Assembly (NCBI RefSeq): GCF_000621525.1
Contig: NZ_JHYC01000010.1
Span: 1 to 64,000, forward strand
DNA: 64,000 nt
DNA from: Legionella fairfieldensis ATCC 49588
Lineage (GTDB): Bacteria > Pseudomonadota > Gammaproteobacteria > Legionellales > Legionellaceae
Direction of reading: 5' to 3'
In this document: piece by piece, positions 56,781 to 64,000 of the stretch
Layout: every line of letters begins with the position of its first letter
How positions within the stretch are numbered: position 1 is the stretch's first letter
The notes under the pieces: generated by a model
Databases searched by the model: none
What the model was told of the DNA's origin: nothing
The model's input: only the letters and a program-made list of their open reading frames with translations
Program-made: the position numbers and the translations under genes

Positions 56781-58064
56781 ATGACTAGTACTGGCCAGAC
56801 TGATATTATTTCATCCGATGGCTCTTCCCTTAAACTAATGAAGACTGTCGTTTGTCGTCCATTGATGTTCTTATTGTGTATTTCTTTACTTCATGCCTTT
56901 TATAAAATAAGCAGCTTTTATTTAAAAGACTTTTCATTGTTAAAAAGCGGACTAACTAATCTGGAGCTTTATGGTTACTGGGCAGGTTTAATGTGGGGTA
57001 GTTATTGGTTATTAAGTCGTACTTTAAATAAAAGTAACGAAGCATGGGCTAAAAGTACTTTGTTTTCCAGGCACTTATCGTTACGCATTTTATTTCCTTT
57101 TTTTTCTTCGATCATTAAAATTGTCTATTGGCTGATAGTAGCCAATCTTTTAGTTCAGTATGCGCCCCTCACTACACTGACGTCTTATTGCTTAAATAAA
57201 ATAAGTTCTGTTTTAATCATTGCAGCGCTTTCGTGGATTATCATCAGGTTTGTGGATGTAGTCAGCCTATTATTACTTCATCATTATACTTCTATCGATA
57301 GCAAGAATAATACTACGCGAAAAATTCATACCCAAATACTGATTATCAAGCGCTTGATAACAGGGTTAATCTTTCTGTTAACACTGGGTGCAAGTTTAAT
57401 GTTATTCGACAATGTACGTGCTCTCGGCGCAAGTGTTTTAACGACTGCCGGAATTGCCGGCTTGGTTATTACTTTTGCGGCACAGCGCTCTCTTGGAAGT
57501 GTATTTGCAGGCATCGAAATTGCTCTCACCCAACCTATTAAACTGGGTGATTTAATTTTAATTGAAAATGAATTGGGGACTGTCGAAGAAATAAATTTTA
57601 GAAGTGTTATCATTAAATTGTGGGACTTACGACGCTTAAGCGTACCGACCAGTTATTTTTTAGAAAAATCATTTCAAAATTGGAGTAAACAAGAAACCAA
57701 CAATTTAATCGGTTCCATTTTTCTTTACGTTGATTTTACCCTCCCTCTTCCAAAACTCCGTAAAAAAGTGGAAGAAATATTAAAGTTTTCTCCTCTGTGG
57801 GATGGAAAAACAGGCAAAGTCCAGGTTTATGATCTTAAAGAACAGGTGATGCAATTAAGAATAGTAGCCAGCGCCAGAAACGCAGACGATTTGTCTGCTC
57901 TTAAATGTGAGATCAGAGAAAAAATTATCAGTTATATTGTCGATAATTACCCGCATGCTTTACCTATAACACGCACTATCAACATGCCGCTTATAGAAAA
58001 TAGCACGATGGAAAAAAAACTCACCCAGGCGGAAGTGGAGGAATATGAAGTCACTAGATATTAA
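56781..58064 (+). CDS. MscS-type mechanosensitive ion channel family protein
   Basis: This 427-residue protein starts at ATG 56781, after AGAGGA; the ATG at 56760 has no good ribosome binding site. It has about four or five membrane helices, the last being the pore helix (GASVLTTAGIAGLVITFAAQRSLG). The MscS beta domain follows (FAGIEIALTQPIKLGDLILIENELGTVEEINFR), then a C-terminal alpha/beta part. It would release solutes on hypo-osmotic shock. Its position inside the PHA locus is probably incidental. Confidence 0.9.
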   Translation: MTSTGQTDIISSDGSSLKLMKTVVCRPLMFLLCISLLHAFYKISSFYLKDFSLLKSGLTNLELYGYWAGLMWGSYWLLSRTLNKSNEAWAKSTLFSRHLSLRILFPFFSSIIKIVYWLIVANLLVQYAPLTTLTSYCLNKISSVLIIAALSWIIIRFVDVVSLLLLHHYTSIDSKNNTTRKIHTQILIIKRLITGLIFLLTLGASLMLFDNVRALGASVLTTAGIAGLVITFAAQRSLGSVFAGIEIALTQPIKLGDLILIENELGTVEEINFRSVIIKLWDLRRLSVPTSYFLEKSFQNWSKQETNNLIGSIFLYVDFTLPLPKLRKKVEEILKFSPLWDGKTGKVQVYDLKEQVMQLRIVASARNADDLSALKCEIREKIISYIVDNYPHALPITRTINMPLIENSTMEKKLTQAEVEEYEVTRY

Positions 58065-58103
58065 GAAAATGAGGAGTCAACGTATTCAACAAACGATAAG
58101 AAT

Positions 58104-58514
58104 TTATGATTGAAAAAAATCCTGCCATTGTTTTATAAATTGTTGCATTTGGTCGTTCCAAAGTTCGCCTGTTTTTTTATAATCACTTAAATACGCATTG
58201 GTCTGTATAGACTTTTCCAGACCGGCAAACATTTTCTCCAGAACCTCTTTAAATGATTTATTCAGAGGATGATGAGCCAATATAATGAGATAACGCAGGG
58301 CATCGGGAGACAAAAATTGAGTAGCTCCACTTTCCATATCTACAAAAATCTGGAGTAAAGTCGCACTTGTAATATCCTTGCCACTAGTGGCATCTTCTAC
58401 TCGAAAAGACAAATCATCAATAACATAACGCTGTAATTCTTCCACCGTTATGTACTGGCTTTTTTCTGTATCATATAACCGGCGGTTTTTATATTTTTTA
58501 ATTAATCTCGTCAT
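58104..58514 (-). CDS. phaR: PHA synthesis repressor PhaR
   Basis: This 136-residue protein starts at ATG 58514, after AGGGTGA. The PHB/PHA accumulation DNA-binding domain is RLIKKYKNRRLYDTEKSQYIT followed by VEELQRYVIDDL. A second conserved region is TLLQIFVDMESGATQFLSPDALR. It senses PHA and represses phasin and other PHA genes. It follows two phaB-type genes on the same strand. Confidence 0.95.
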   Translation of the reverse strand: MTRLIKKYKNRRLYDTEKSQYITVEELQRYVIDDLSFRVEDATSGKDITSATLLQIFVDMESGATQFLSPDALRYLIILAHHPLNKSFKEVLEKMFAGLEKSIQTNAYLSDYKKTGELWNDQMQQFIKQWQDFFQS

Positions 58515-58572
58515 TTCACCCTGCAACCAAGCTCTTTTTATTAATAGAGGTTAAATTAATTAACCTCTGTCT

Positions 58573-59319
58573 TTAATACATATGCAAACCGCCGTTTATA
58601 CTTAAATTCGAACCCGTAATATAACGACTTTTATCACTGATTAAAAACTCAATCGCCCAGGCAATTTCTTCAGGCTCCGCCAGACGTTTCGCCGGAATTG
58701 AGGCAATAATAGACTTTAAAATATCAGGACGGATACCCTGCATAAGCCGCGTATTGACATAACCGGGAGAAAGACTGTTTACGGTAATATTTTTTGTCAT
58801 TAACTCTTGAGCAAGGCTCTTGGTAAATCCATAAACACCTGCTTTTGATGCTGCATAATTCGCTTGGGAAAATTGACCTTTCTGGGCATTTACCGAAGAA
58901 ATATTCACAATTCGCCCACTTTCCTGATTACGCATGCAATCAACTACCTGTCTGGTCACATTAAACATGCCATCAAGATTGACTTGTAAAACAGTATCCC
59001 ATTGCTCCTTGGTCATTTTATGAAACACAGCATCGCGTGTAACGCCGGCATTATTAATTAACGCGTCGACACGACCATATTCAGCAATAATTTGACCAAT
59101 TACTTCTCCACATTGAGCAAAATTGGTGACATCCATATGGCGAAAAATTGCCTGGTGATAGCCTTGTTCATATAATTCCGACTGCCACAAATCGGCTCTA
59201 TCATCGGACACCACGTCAAGCGCGATCACCTTACTATAAAGTGGTGCTAATTGTTTTACAATAGCTGTACCGATATCACCTGTACCCCCTGTGATTAAAG
59301 CAACTTTTTCTTTCTGCAT
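58573..59319 (-). CDS. phaB: Acetoacetyl-CoA reductase, copy 1
   Basis: This 248-residue short-chain dehydrogenase has nucleotide binding TGGTGDIGTAI and NNAGVTRDAVFHKMT, catalytic Ser in NISSVNAQKGQF and YAASK. The Q-F-S-Q-A-N-Y pattern before the Tyr is typical of PhaB. It makes (R)-3-hydroxybutyryl-CoA with NADPH for PhaC. It lies between phaR and a second copy. Confidence 0.92.
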   Translation of the reverse strand: MQKEKVALITGGTGDIGTAIVKQLAPLYSKVIALDVVSDDRADLWQSELYEQGYHQAIFRHMDVTNFAQCGEVIGQIIAEYGRVDALINNAGVTRDAVFHKMTKEQWDTVLQVNLDGMFNVTRQVVDCMRNQESGRIVNISSVNAQKGQFSQANYAASKAGVYGFTKSLAQELMTKNITVNSLSPGYVNTRLMQGIRPDILKSIIASIPAKRLAEPEEIAWAIEFLISDKSRYITGSNLSINGGLHMY

Positions 59320-59358
59320 TTTATTCCCTTATAAGCTATATGACGAGATCCCTACAAA

Positions 59359-60099
59359 TTACATGTATTGACCACCATTTATATCCAAATTAGCCCCTGT
59401 AATAAAACCAGATTCGGGTGCTGCAAAAAAAGCAACCGCATCAGCAACTTCTTTGGGCGTTCCTAAACGTCTCACAGGAATATTGGCAATAATATTTTTC
59501 AATACGTCTTCTTTAACAGCAGCGAGCATAGGGGTTTCAATATAACCCGGCGAAATAGTGTTGACTGTAATACCTTTGCATGCAACTTCTTGTGCGAGAC
59601 TTTTACTGAAACCAAACAGTGCAGCTTTTGTTGAAGCATAGTTGCATTGACCAAATTGCCCTTTACGCCCGTTAATAGAAGAAATACTGATAATACGCCC
59701 GTATTCTCTTTCGAGCATAAGAGGCAATATATTACGTGTTACATTAAATACCGACGTTAAATTCGCGTCCAGAACTTGTTGCCATTGGGACGAGGTCATT
59801 TTTTTCAGGCTAACATCTATGGTAATCCCGGCATTATTAACCAACACATCAATTCGCCCATATCGCTCCATAATTAAAGCGGCCAGTTTTTCGCAATCGG
59901 CAAAATGAGCAAGATCAGCGTAAAGAATATCAATATCATATCCCTTTTCTTTCTGGGTGTTTTGCCACTGCTTTGCTTCTTCGTGTTTCCCATCCTTGAA
60001 ATAACAGGCAATAACCTGGTACTCCTCTGCCAACCGCTGACAAATGGCCGAACCAATGCCCCCCGTACCGCCAGTAACAACAGCCGTCCTTCGCTCCAT
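59359..60099 (-). CDS. phaB: Acetoacetyl-CoA reductase, copy 2
   Basis: This 246-residue SDR enzyme has the same motifs as its neighbour (TGGTGGIGSAI, NNAGITIDVSLKKMT, SSINGRKGQFGQCNYASTK) but is clearly diverged. It is the promoter-proximal gene of the set phaB2-phaB1-phaR. The pair arose by tandem duplication; different substrates or conditions are possible. An AAGGAGGT-type ribosome binding site precedes the start. Confidence 0.92.
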   Translation of the reverse strand: MERRTAVVTGGTGGIGSAICQRLAEEYQVIACYFKDGKHEEAKQWQNTQKEKGYDIDILYADLAHFADCEKLAALIMERYGRIDVLVNNAGITIDVSLKKMTSSQWQQVLDANLTSVFNVTRNILPLMLEREYGRIISISSINGRKGQFGQCNYASTKAALFGFSKSLAQEVACKGITVNTISPGYIETPMLAAVKEDVLKNIIANIPVRRLGTPKEVADAVAFFAAPESGFITGANLDINGGQYM

Positions 60100-60221
60100 A
60101 ATACCTCCTTTTTAAAATGTAATTGGTAACTTCTACTTCAAAGCAAAAGCCTGCAAATGTCAATGTTAATCCTGAGGAAACAGGCTAAAAGCACAAAAGT
60201 AGAAAACGTGTAGAAAGAGGA

Positions 60222-60347
60222 AGTTCTTGCATAACCTGTAGATTTTGCTTTAGGGCAAGACACAAAGCGTTCGAGGAGCGGAGTTTATAGGTAGAGAACG
60301 CTTTGTAATGTGCAATAATGGAAAAGATGCAGGTTTATGCAAGAACT
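60222..60347. repeat. 126-bp imperfect palindromic element (MITE-like)
   Basis: The outer arms AGTTCTTGCATAA-CCTG (from 60222) and CAGGTTTATGCAAGAACT (to 60347) are inverted copies with one inserted base. Inner arms ACAAAGCGTTC (about 60262-60272) and GAACGCTTTGT (about 60296-60306) also pair. The loop contains GAGGAGCGGAG. It lies in the 420-bp gap between phaB2 and the desaturase, where I see no gene. It could fold as a long hairpin in RNA. Confidence 0.8.
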
Positions 60348-60520
60348 CTAATGACTGTACCTGATAAAAGTGCGGCTCACAGCGGTAGCTTATCGTATGA
60401 AAGTATAGTTATTTGGGTATACGTGAAGCGATAAACGCGTTATTTCTATTTGTCTCAAACCTCGTCATTAACGCATTGAGACAAATACAATAATAACTAA
60501 TACCGCCACCACCTCCCTGG

Positions 60521-61717
60521 TTAGCGATAACCCTGCATCTTAACAGGCTTTGGTACATAGCCTTTCATTTGCTGTGCAAATTGCCACAGTACTTCCAGAC
60601 CAGATTCCTCAGCTTGCTTACACCACTGTTGCAACGCCTCTATCAATTCCTTTTGTGAACTGGCTGTTTTTAGCCAAATGTTTTGCAATGATTGACGGTA
60701 ATTATACACTACCCGCAATTGCTCCCGGCTTGCTAATAAAGCCTGTAAACGGGATCTGGCTCTTGGTGACAGCAGACTGTCCTGACGGCGCAGTAAACTT
60801 CCGGCTCGCTGGAACAAACGTCTATCCTCTTTATTTGCCGTACTCGAACGTTCATGCTTAAGAATGGGGCGTACTACACGTTTGTAATAATGAGACATAA
60901 TTTGGAAGCGATTGCTGATCACTGCTTTAACTGTATCCAGATCGACATGCCGTTTTCCAGCGTCTCTTGCTAACTTAGGCGGTAACTTTTTAACTTTAGC
61001 TAAACCTAAAAAAGAAAGGCAACGAATATAAAACCAGCCTAGATCAAACTCCCACCATTTTACAGAAAATTTGGCTGATGAAGCGAAAGTATGGTGATTG
61101 TTATGCAATTCTTCCCCACCGATCCAAAAACCCCAAGGAATAATGTTAGTCGCCGCATCAGGACACTCAAAGTTTCTATACCCCCAATGGTGGCCAATTC
61201 CATTGATAACCCCCGCAGCATGCAAGGGTATCCACATCATCTGGATAGCCCAAATGGTTATACCCGGAAGACCAAAAAACAGAAGATCAATAAAAAGCAT
61301 GAGCAGAATACCCTTTGAGGATAAACGAGTATACACGTTACGCTCTATCCAATCATTGGGTGTACCATGTGAGTATTTGGCAACCATGTCTTTGTCTTTA
61401 GCCGCATTCTGATAAAGTTCAGCGCCCTGCCAAAATACTTTTTTTAACCCCAGAACCTTCGGGCTGTGAGGATCTCCCTCTACATCCGTAGTTGCATGAT
61501 GTTTACGGTGAATAGCAACCCATTCCGCAGTCACCATACCGGTAGTCAACCATAGCCAGAAACGAAAAAAATGGCTGACAATGGGATGCAGGGTCAAAGC
61601 ACGGTGGGTCTGGTAACGATGCAAATAGATAGTAACAGCAGCAATAGTAATTTGAGTAAGTACAATCGTTGCCACCACATAACCCCACAACGACAGATTT
61701 AAAACACCATAAATCAT
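60521..61717 (-). CDS. Acyl-CoA/acyl-lipid desaturase
   Basis: This 398-residue membrane di-iron enzyme has all three His boxes: HRYQTH, HRKHHA and HNNHH, with membrane helices between them. It probably introduces a delta-9 double bond in fatty acyl chains to adjust membrane fluidity. A C-terminal helical extension (about 270-398; Arg/Gln-rich) is longer than in many homologues. It is transcribed alone. Confidence 0.92.
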   Translation of the reverse strand: MIYGVLNLSLWGYVVATIVLTQITIAAVTIYLHRYQTHRALTLHPIVSHFFRFWLWLTTGMVTAEWVAIHRKHHATTDVEGDPHSPKVLGLKKVFWQGAELYQNAAKDKDMVAKYSHGTPNDWIERNVYTRLSSKGILLMLFIDLLFFGLPGITIWAIQMMWIPLHAAGVINGIGHHWGYRNFECPDAATNIIPWGFWIGGEELHNNHHTFASSAKFSVKWWEFDLGWFYIRCLSFLGLAKVKKLPPKLARDAGKRHVDLDTVKAVISNRFQIMSHYYKRVVRPILKHERSSTANKEDRRLFQRAGSLLRRQDSLLSPRARSRLQALLASREQLRVVYNYRQSLQNIWLKTASSQKELIEALQQWCKQAEESGLEVLWQFAQQMKGYVPKPVKMQGYR

Positions 61718-61950
61718 AAGCTACTCCACATAGAATGAATCGATAGAGCATCTGGTTAACTCATTCAATTTAACCAAATCACCCCAATACGTTCTTTTAT
61801 AATACCACAAATTGCACAATTAGCACTGCATCAATGCGCTTGTAACGGGTAATTTTACAACAAACGTCTTGTAATACCACCCTCGCAACGCTAAATTCAA
61901 TAAGAAACCGTTAAAAAGAAAAATATATCCTTTCAAATAAGGTCATGAAC

Positions 61951-62190
61951 ATGAATGAAAAATTACAGAAATTTCTGGAAAATATACTCCCTTTTCTCAT
62001 AATAGGAACTGCGATTGCTTTGATAACAGGGTTATTTATTATGCTTTCTTACGTCTTATTCTGGGGCTTGTTAATTGGTGCTGTGCTTTGGTTTTTTTCC
62101 TGGGTAAAAAGTTTTTTTGCCGTTAAAAATGATAATTCACCCACTCGAACCACCAAAGGACGAATTATTGAACATAGTGATAAAGATTAA
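61951..62190 (+). CDS. Small membrane protein upstream of mutM
   Basis: This 79-residue protein starts best at ATG 61951, about 9 nt after AAGG; an in-frame ATG at 61945 is too close. Two overlapping hydrophobic segments (about 10-50) are followed by a basic, polar tail (TRTTKGRIIEHSDKD). Its stop overlaps the mutM start by one base, so the two are probably co-translated. No family recognised. Confidence 0.75.
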   Translation: MNEKLQKFLENILPFLIIGTAIALITGLFIMLSYVLFWGLLIGAVLWFFSWVKSFFAVKNDNSPTRTTKGRIIEHSDKD

Positions 62191-63005
62191 TGCCTGAATT
62201 ACCTGAAGTAGAAACGACCCGTCGTGGTATTAGCCCTTTTTTGCTCGGACAAACGATTACTTCGGTGGTTGTAAGGCAACCGCGATTGCGTTATCCGGTT
62301 CATGCTCAATTAAACAGCTTGTGTAGCGGACAAACCATACACGCTGTCTCACGAAGAGCGAAATACTTGCTATTTGAGTTATCTCAGGGGTATTTACTCA
62401 ATCATTTAGGAATGTCCGGTCATTTACGTCTGGTTAATTCTTCTTGTGCTGCCAAAAAACACGATCATGTTGAGCTGCTGTTAAGTAATAACTATATTCT
62501 CCGCTATAATGATCCGCGCCGCTTTGGTCTATGGCTTTATCTCGGGAGTGATCCGGAACAACATCCGCTTTTAGCTTATTTAGGCCCGGAACCCTTATCA
62601 GAAAATTTTAATGCTGAGTATCTGTTACATCGGGCGCAGCATAAAAAACAAAGTATCAAGTCGTTTATCATGAACAACGAAATTGTAGTAGGTGTTGGGA
62701 ATATCTATGCAACAGAAAGTTTATTTTTAGCCGGGATTCACCCTCAAACGCCAGCGGGCTTTTTAAACCCGACCCAATGCAACCGCCTTGTGAACGCTAT
62801 TCAACAAATCTTGCAACAGGCTATTGAGGCAGGTGGCACTACGTTACGTGATTTCTATGCCAGTGATGGCAAACCAGGGTATTTTTCTCATCAGTTACAA
62901 GTCTATGGCCGTAAAAACCTGCCTTGTTTTCACTGTGAAACATTAATCCGGACAATAACTATCAGCGGGCGAAATTCCACATTTTGTCCCGCTTGCCAAT
63001 CCTGA
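62190..63005 (+). CDS. mutM: Formamidopyrimidine-DNA glycosylase
   Basis: This 271-residue protein has the catalytic N-terminus PELPEVE (Pro after Met removal), with a second Glu and Lys in the domain. The helix-two-turn-helix is in VGVGNIYATESLFLAGIHP. The C-terminal zinc finger is CFHCETLIRTITISGRNSTF, then CPACQ. It removes 8-oxoguanine and other oxidised purines from DNA and cuts the abasic site. It follows the small membrane-protein gene. Confidence 0.98.
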   Translation: MPELPEVETTRRGISPFLLGQTITSVVVRQPRLRYPVHAQLNSLCSGQTIHAVSRRAKYLLFELSQGYLLNHLGMSGHLRLVNSSCAAKKHDHVELLLSNNYILRYNDPRRFGLWLYLGSDPEQHPLLAYLGPEPLSENFNAEYLLHRAQHKKQSIKSFIMNNEIVVGVGNIYATESLFLAGIHPQTPAGFLNPTQCNRLVNAIQQILQQAIEAGGTTLRDFYASDGKPGYFSHQLQVYGRKNLPCFHCETLIRTITISGRNSTFCPACQS

Positions 63006-63188
63006 TTTAATACATGAGTCGGGTGAATAAAAAGTGGTATCAACACATTTTATCACCTTAAGCCACTCATAATTGACTCGAAATGAATCCATGTGAATAA
63101 ATTATAACTTCTTTATGACACACTCTAACTATTTTATAGTACAATTAATTATTATAAATCAGCCTATACAGATGGCCTGATAAACATT

Positions 63189-63932
63189 TTGGCCTTTTAC
63201 CCTATGAAAATAAGCAAACTTCGTACACTGTGGATCATGGCATTATCCATTTTATATACAGCTAATATTTGTAGCCGTTCCATAGTAAAACACTTCCTGG
63301 GTAAAACAACCCGCCCTTGGGTTGATGCAACAATTCAGCGTTGGGCAGAGCAAATACTTAATCTGGTGGGAGTGCAATGCAAGGTTGTTAATCCTCACCA
63401 TGTAGCGCCTCAACCTGGTCAAGCAACAATCATTATGTGTAATCACAGCAGTCTCTACGATATCCCTATTAGCTTTAAAGCGTTTCCACACCACTCTGTG
63501 CGAATGCTGGCTAAAAAAGAATTATCCCGAATTCCTATTATGGGGAAAGGAATGACTCGTGCCGAATTTCCTTTTATTGATCGCAAAAATAGACATCAGG
63601 CAATAAAGGAATTGGCTGCTGTGCGGAAACTGTTACAAAGCGGTATTGTGATGTGGATAGCCCCTGAAGGAACCCGTTCTAAAGATGGTAAACTGGCTTC
63701 TTTTAAAAAAGGCGCTTTTATCACAGCCATTGAAGCCAAGGCAATGATTATTCCTATCGGTATTCGTGGAGCTTATAATATTTTACCCGCACGCACCACG
63801 CAATTTAACATTAATCAAATTGCTGAAGTTCATATTGGAAAACCTGTTGATGCTTCCCAATATAATTATGAAAATCGTGATAAGTTGGTTACTTTGGTGC
63901 ATCAAACTATAAAACACCTGCTCGAAGAATAA
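63189..63932 (+). CDS. plsC: 1-acyl-sn-glycerol-3-phosphate acyltransferase
   Basis: This 247-residue protein has an N-terminal hydrophobic segment, the HX4D motif in CNHSSLYDIP, FIDRKNR and APEGTRSKDGKL. It acylates lysophosphatidic acid to phosphatidic acid at the inner membrane. An ATG at 63204 or 63237 is also possible; 63189 is the longest. The last 68 bases of the window show no gene. Confidence 0.93.
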   Translation: MAFYPMKISKLRTLWIMALSILYTANICSRSIVKHFLGKTTRPWVDATIQRWAEQILNLVGVQCKVVNPHHVAPQPGQATIIMCNHSSLYDIPISFKAFPHHSVRMLAKKELSRIPIMGKGMTRAEFPFIDRKNRHQAIKELAAVRKLLQSGIVMWIAPEGTRSKDGKLASFKKGAFITAIEAKAMIIPIGIRGAYNILPARTTQFNINQIAEVHIGKPVDASQYNYENRDKLVTLVHQTIKHLLEE

Positions 63933-64000
63933 ACCGCACTTAAGATCGACTAACGTACTGATTAAATCGCTTGGTACCAGATAAAGATTAAATCAACAAG

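Overview
The window looks like chromosomal DNA of a Legionella-type gammaproteobacterium (Legionellales). The base composition is moderately AT-rich. Indicators are a division and cell-wall cluster ending in lpxC, a polyhydroxyalkanoate (PHA) locus, a 1260-residue orphan protein with a glutamate-rich C-terminus like Dot/Icm effectors, a leaderless GDSL lipase, DUF1566 surface proteins and dispersed palindromic repeats. The genus call is inference from gene content, not from a marker gene.

Bases 1 to about 8,570 are an accessory region next to the 3' end of a tRNA-Pro(GGG) gene. It starts with the tail of an IS3-family element that cut into a secreted-protein gene. Next is a small mobile module: a heavily structured leader, a hammerhead ribozyme, two overlapping tyrosine recombinase genes (one with altered catalytic residues, one intact), a convergent GNAT acetyltransferase, a second hammerhead ribozyme, then a small protein, ssb and ardA. 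The two ribozymes are the most striking feature. Both have the complete hammerhead core and a GUC cleavage site, and stems II and III differ between them by compensatory changes. They lie in the same orientation and bracket the recombinase/acetyltransferase unit. The region ends with a possible peptide-modification cluster: a 21-codon ORF with a strong ribosome binding site, a 2-oxoglutarate/Fe(II) oxygenase, an unknown 373-residue protein, and a convergent EamA-type transporter.

Bases 8,577-31,332 are mostly core genome. They hold tRNA-Pro, a fused 2-oxoacid dehydrogenase E1 with glutaryl-CoA dehydrogenase, an orphan FliK-like/FlhB-C-like pair, a lipoprotein, trhO, the large effector candidate and a small unknown gene. 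The leftward block def-fmt-rsmB-CPBP protease-parB-dacB follows, then the rightward block dprA-smg-topA. Bases 30,003-31,744 are a repeat-rich, decayed stretch with a dead DUF1566 gene and a bacterial PH-domain gene.

Bases 31,745-51,559 hold dciA and then, all on the minus strand, smc, zipA, GDSL lipase, murF, mraY, murD, ftsW, murC, murB, ddl, ftsQ, ftsA, ftsZ and lpxC (in transcription order). These genes supply peptidoglycan precursors, the divisome and the first committed step of lipid A synthesis. murG is not between ftsW and murC, where it usually lies.

Bases 51,560-64,000 carry a secreted DUF1566 protein, aquaporin, the PHA locus (phaC, phasin, a MscS-type channel, phaR, two phaB-type reductases), a 126-bp palindromic element, an acyl desaturase, a small membrane protein, mutM and plsC. 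Several copies of a short REP-like repeat occur between genes, and one supplies the last codons and stop of phaC.
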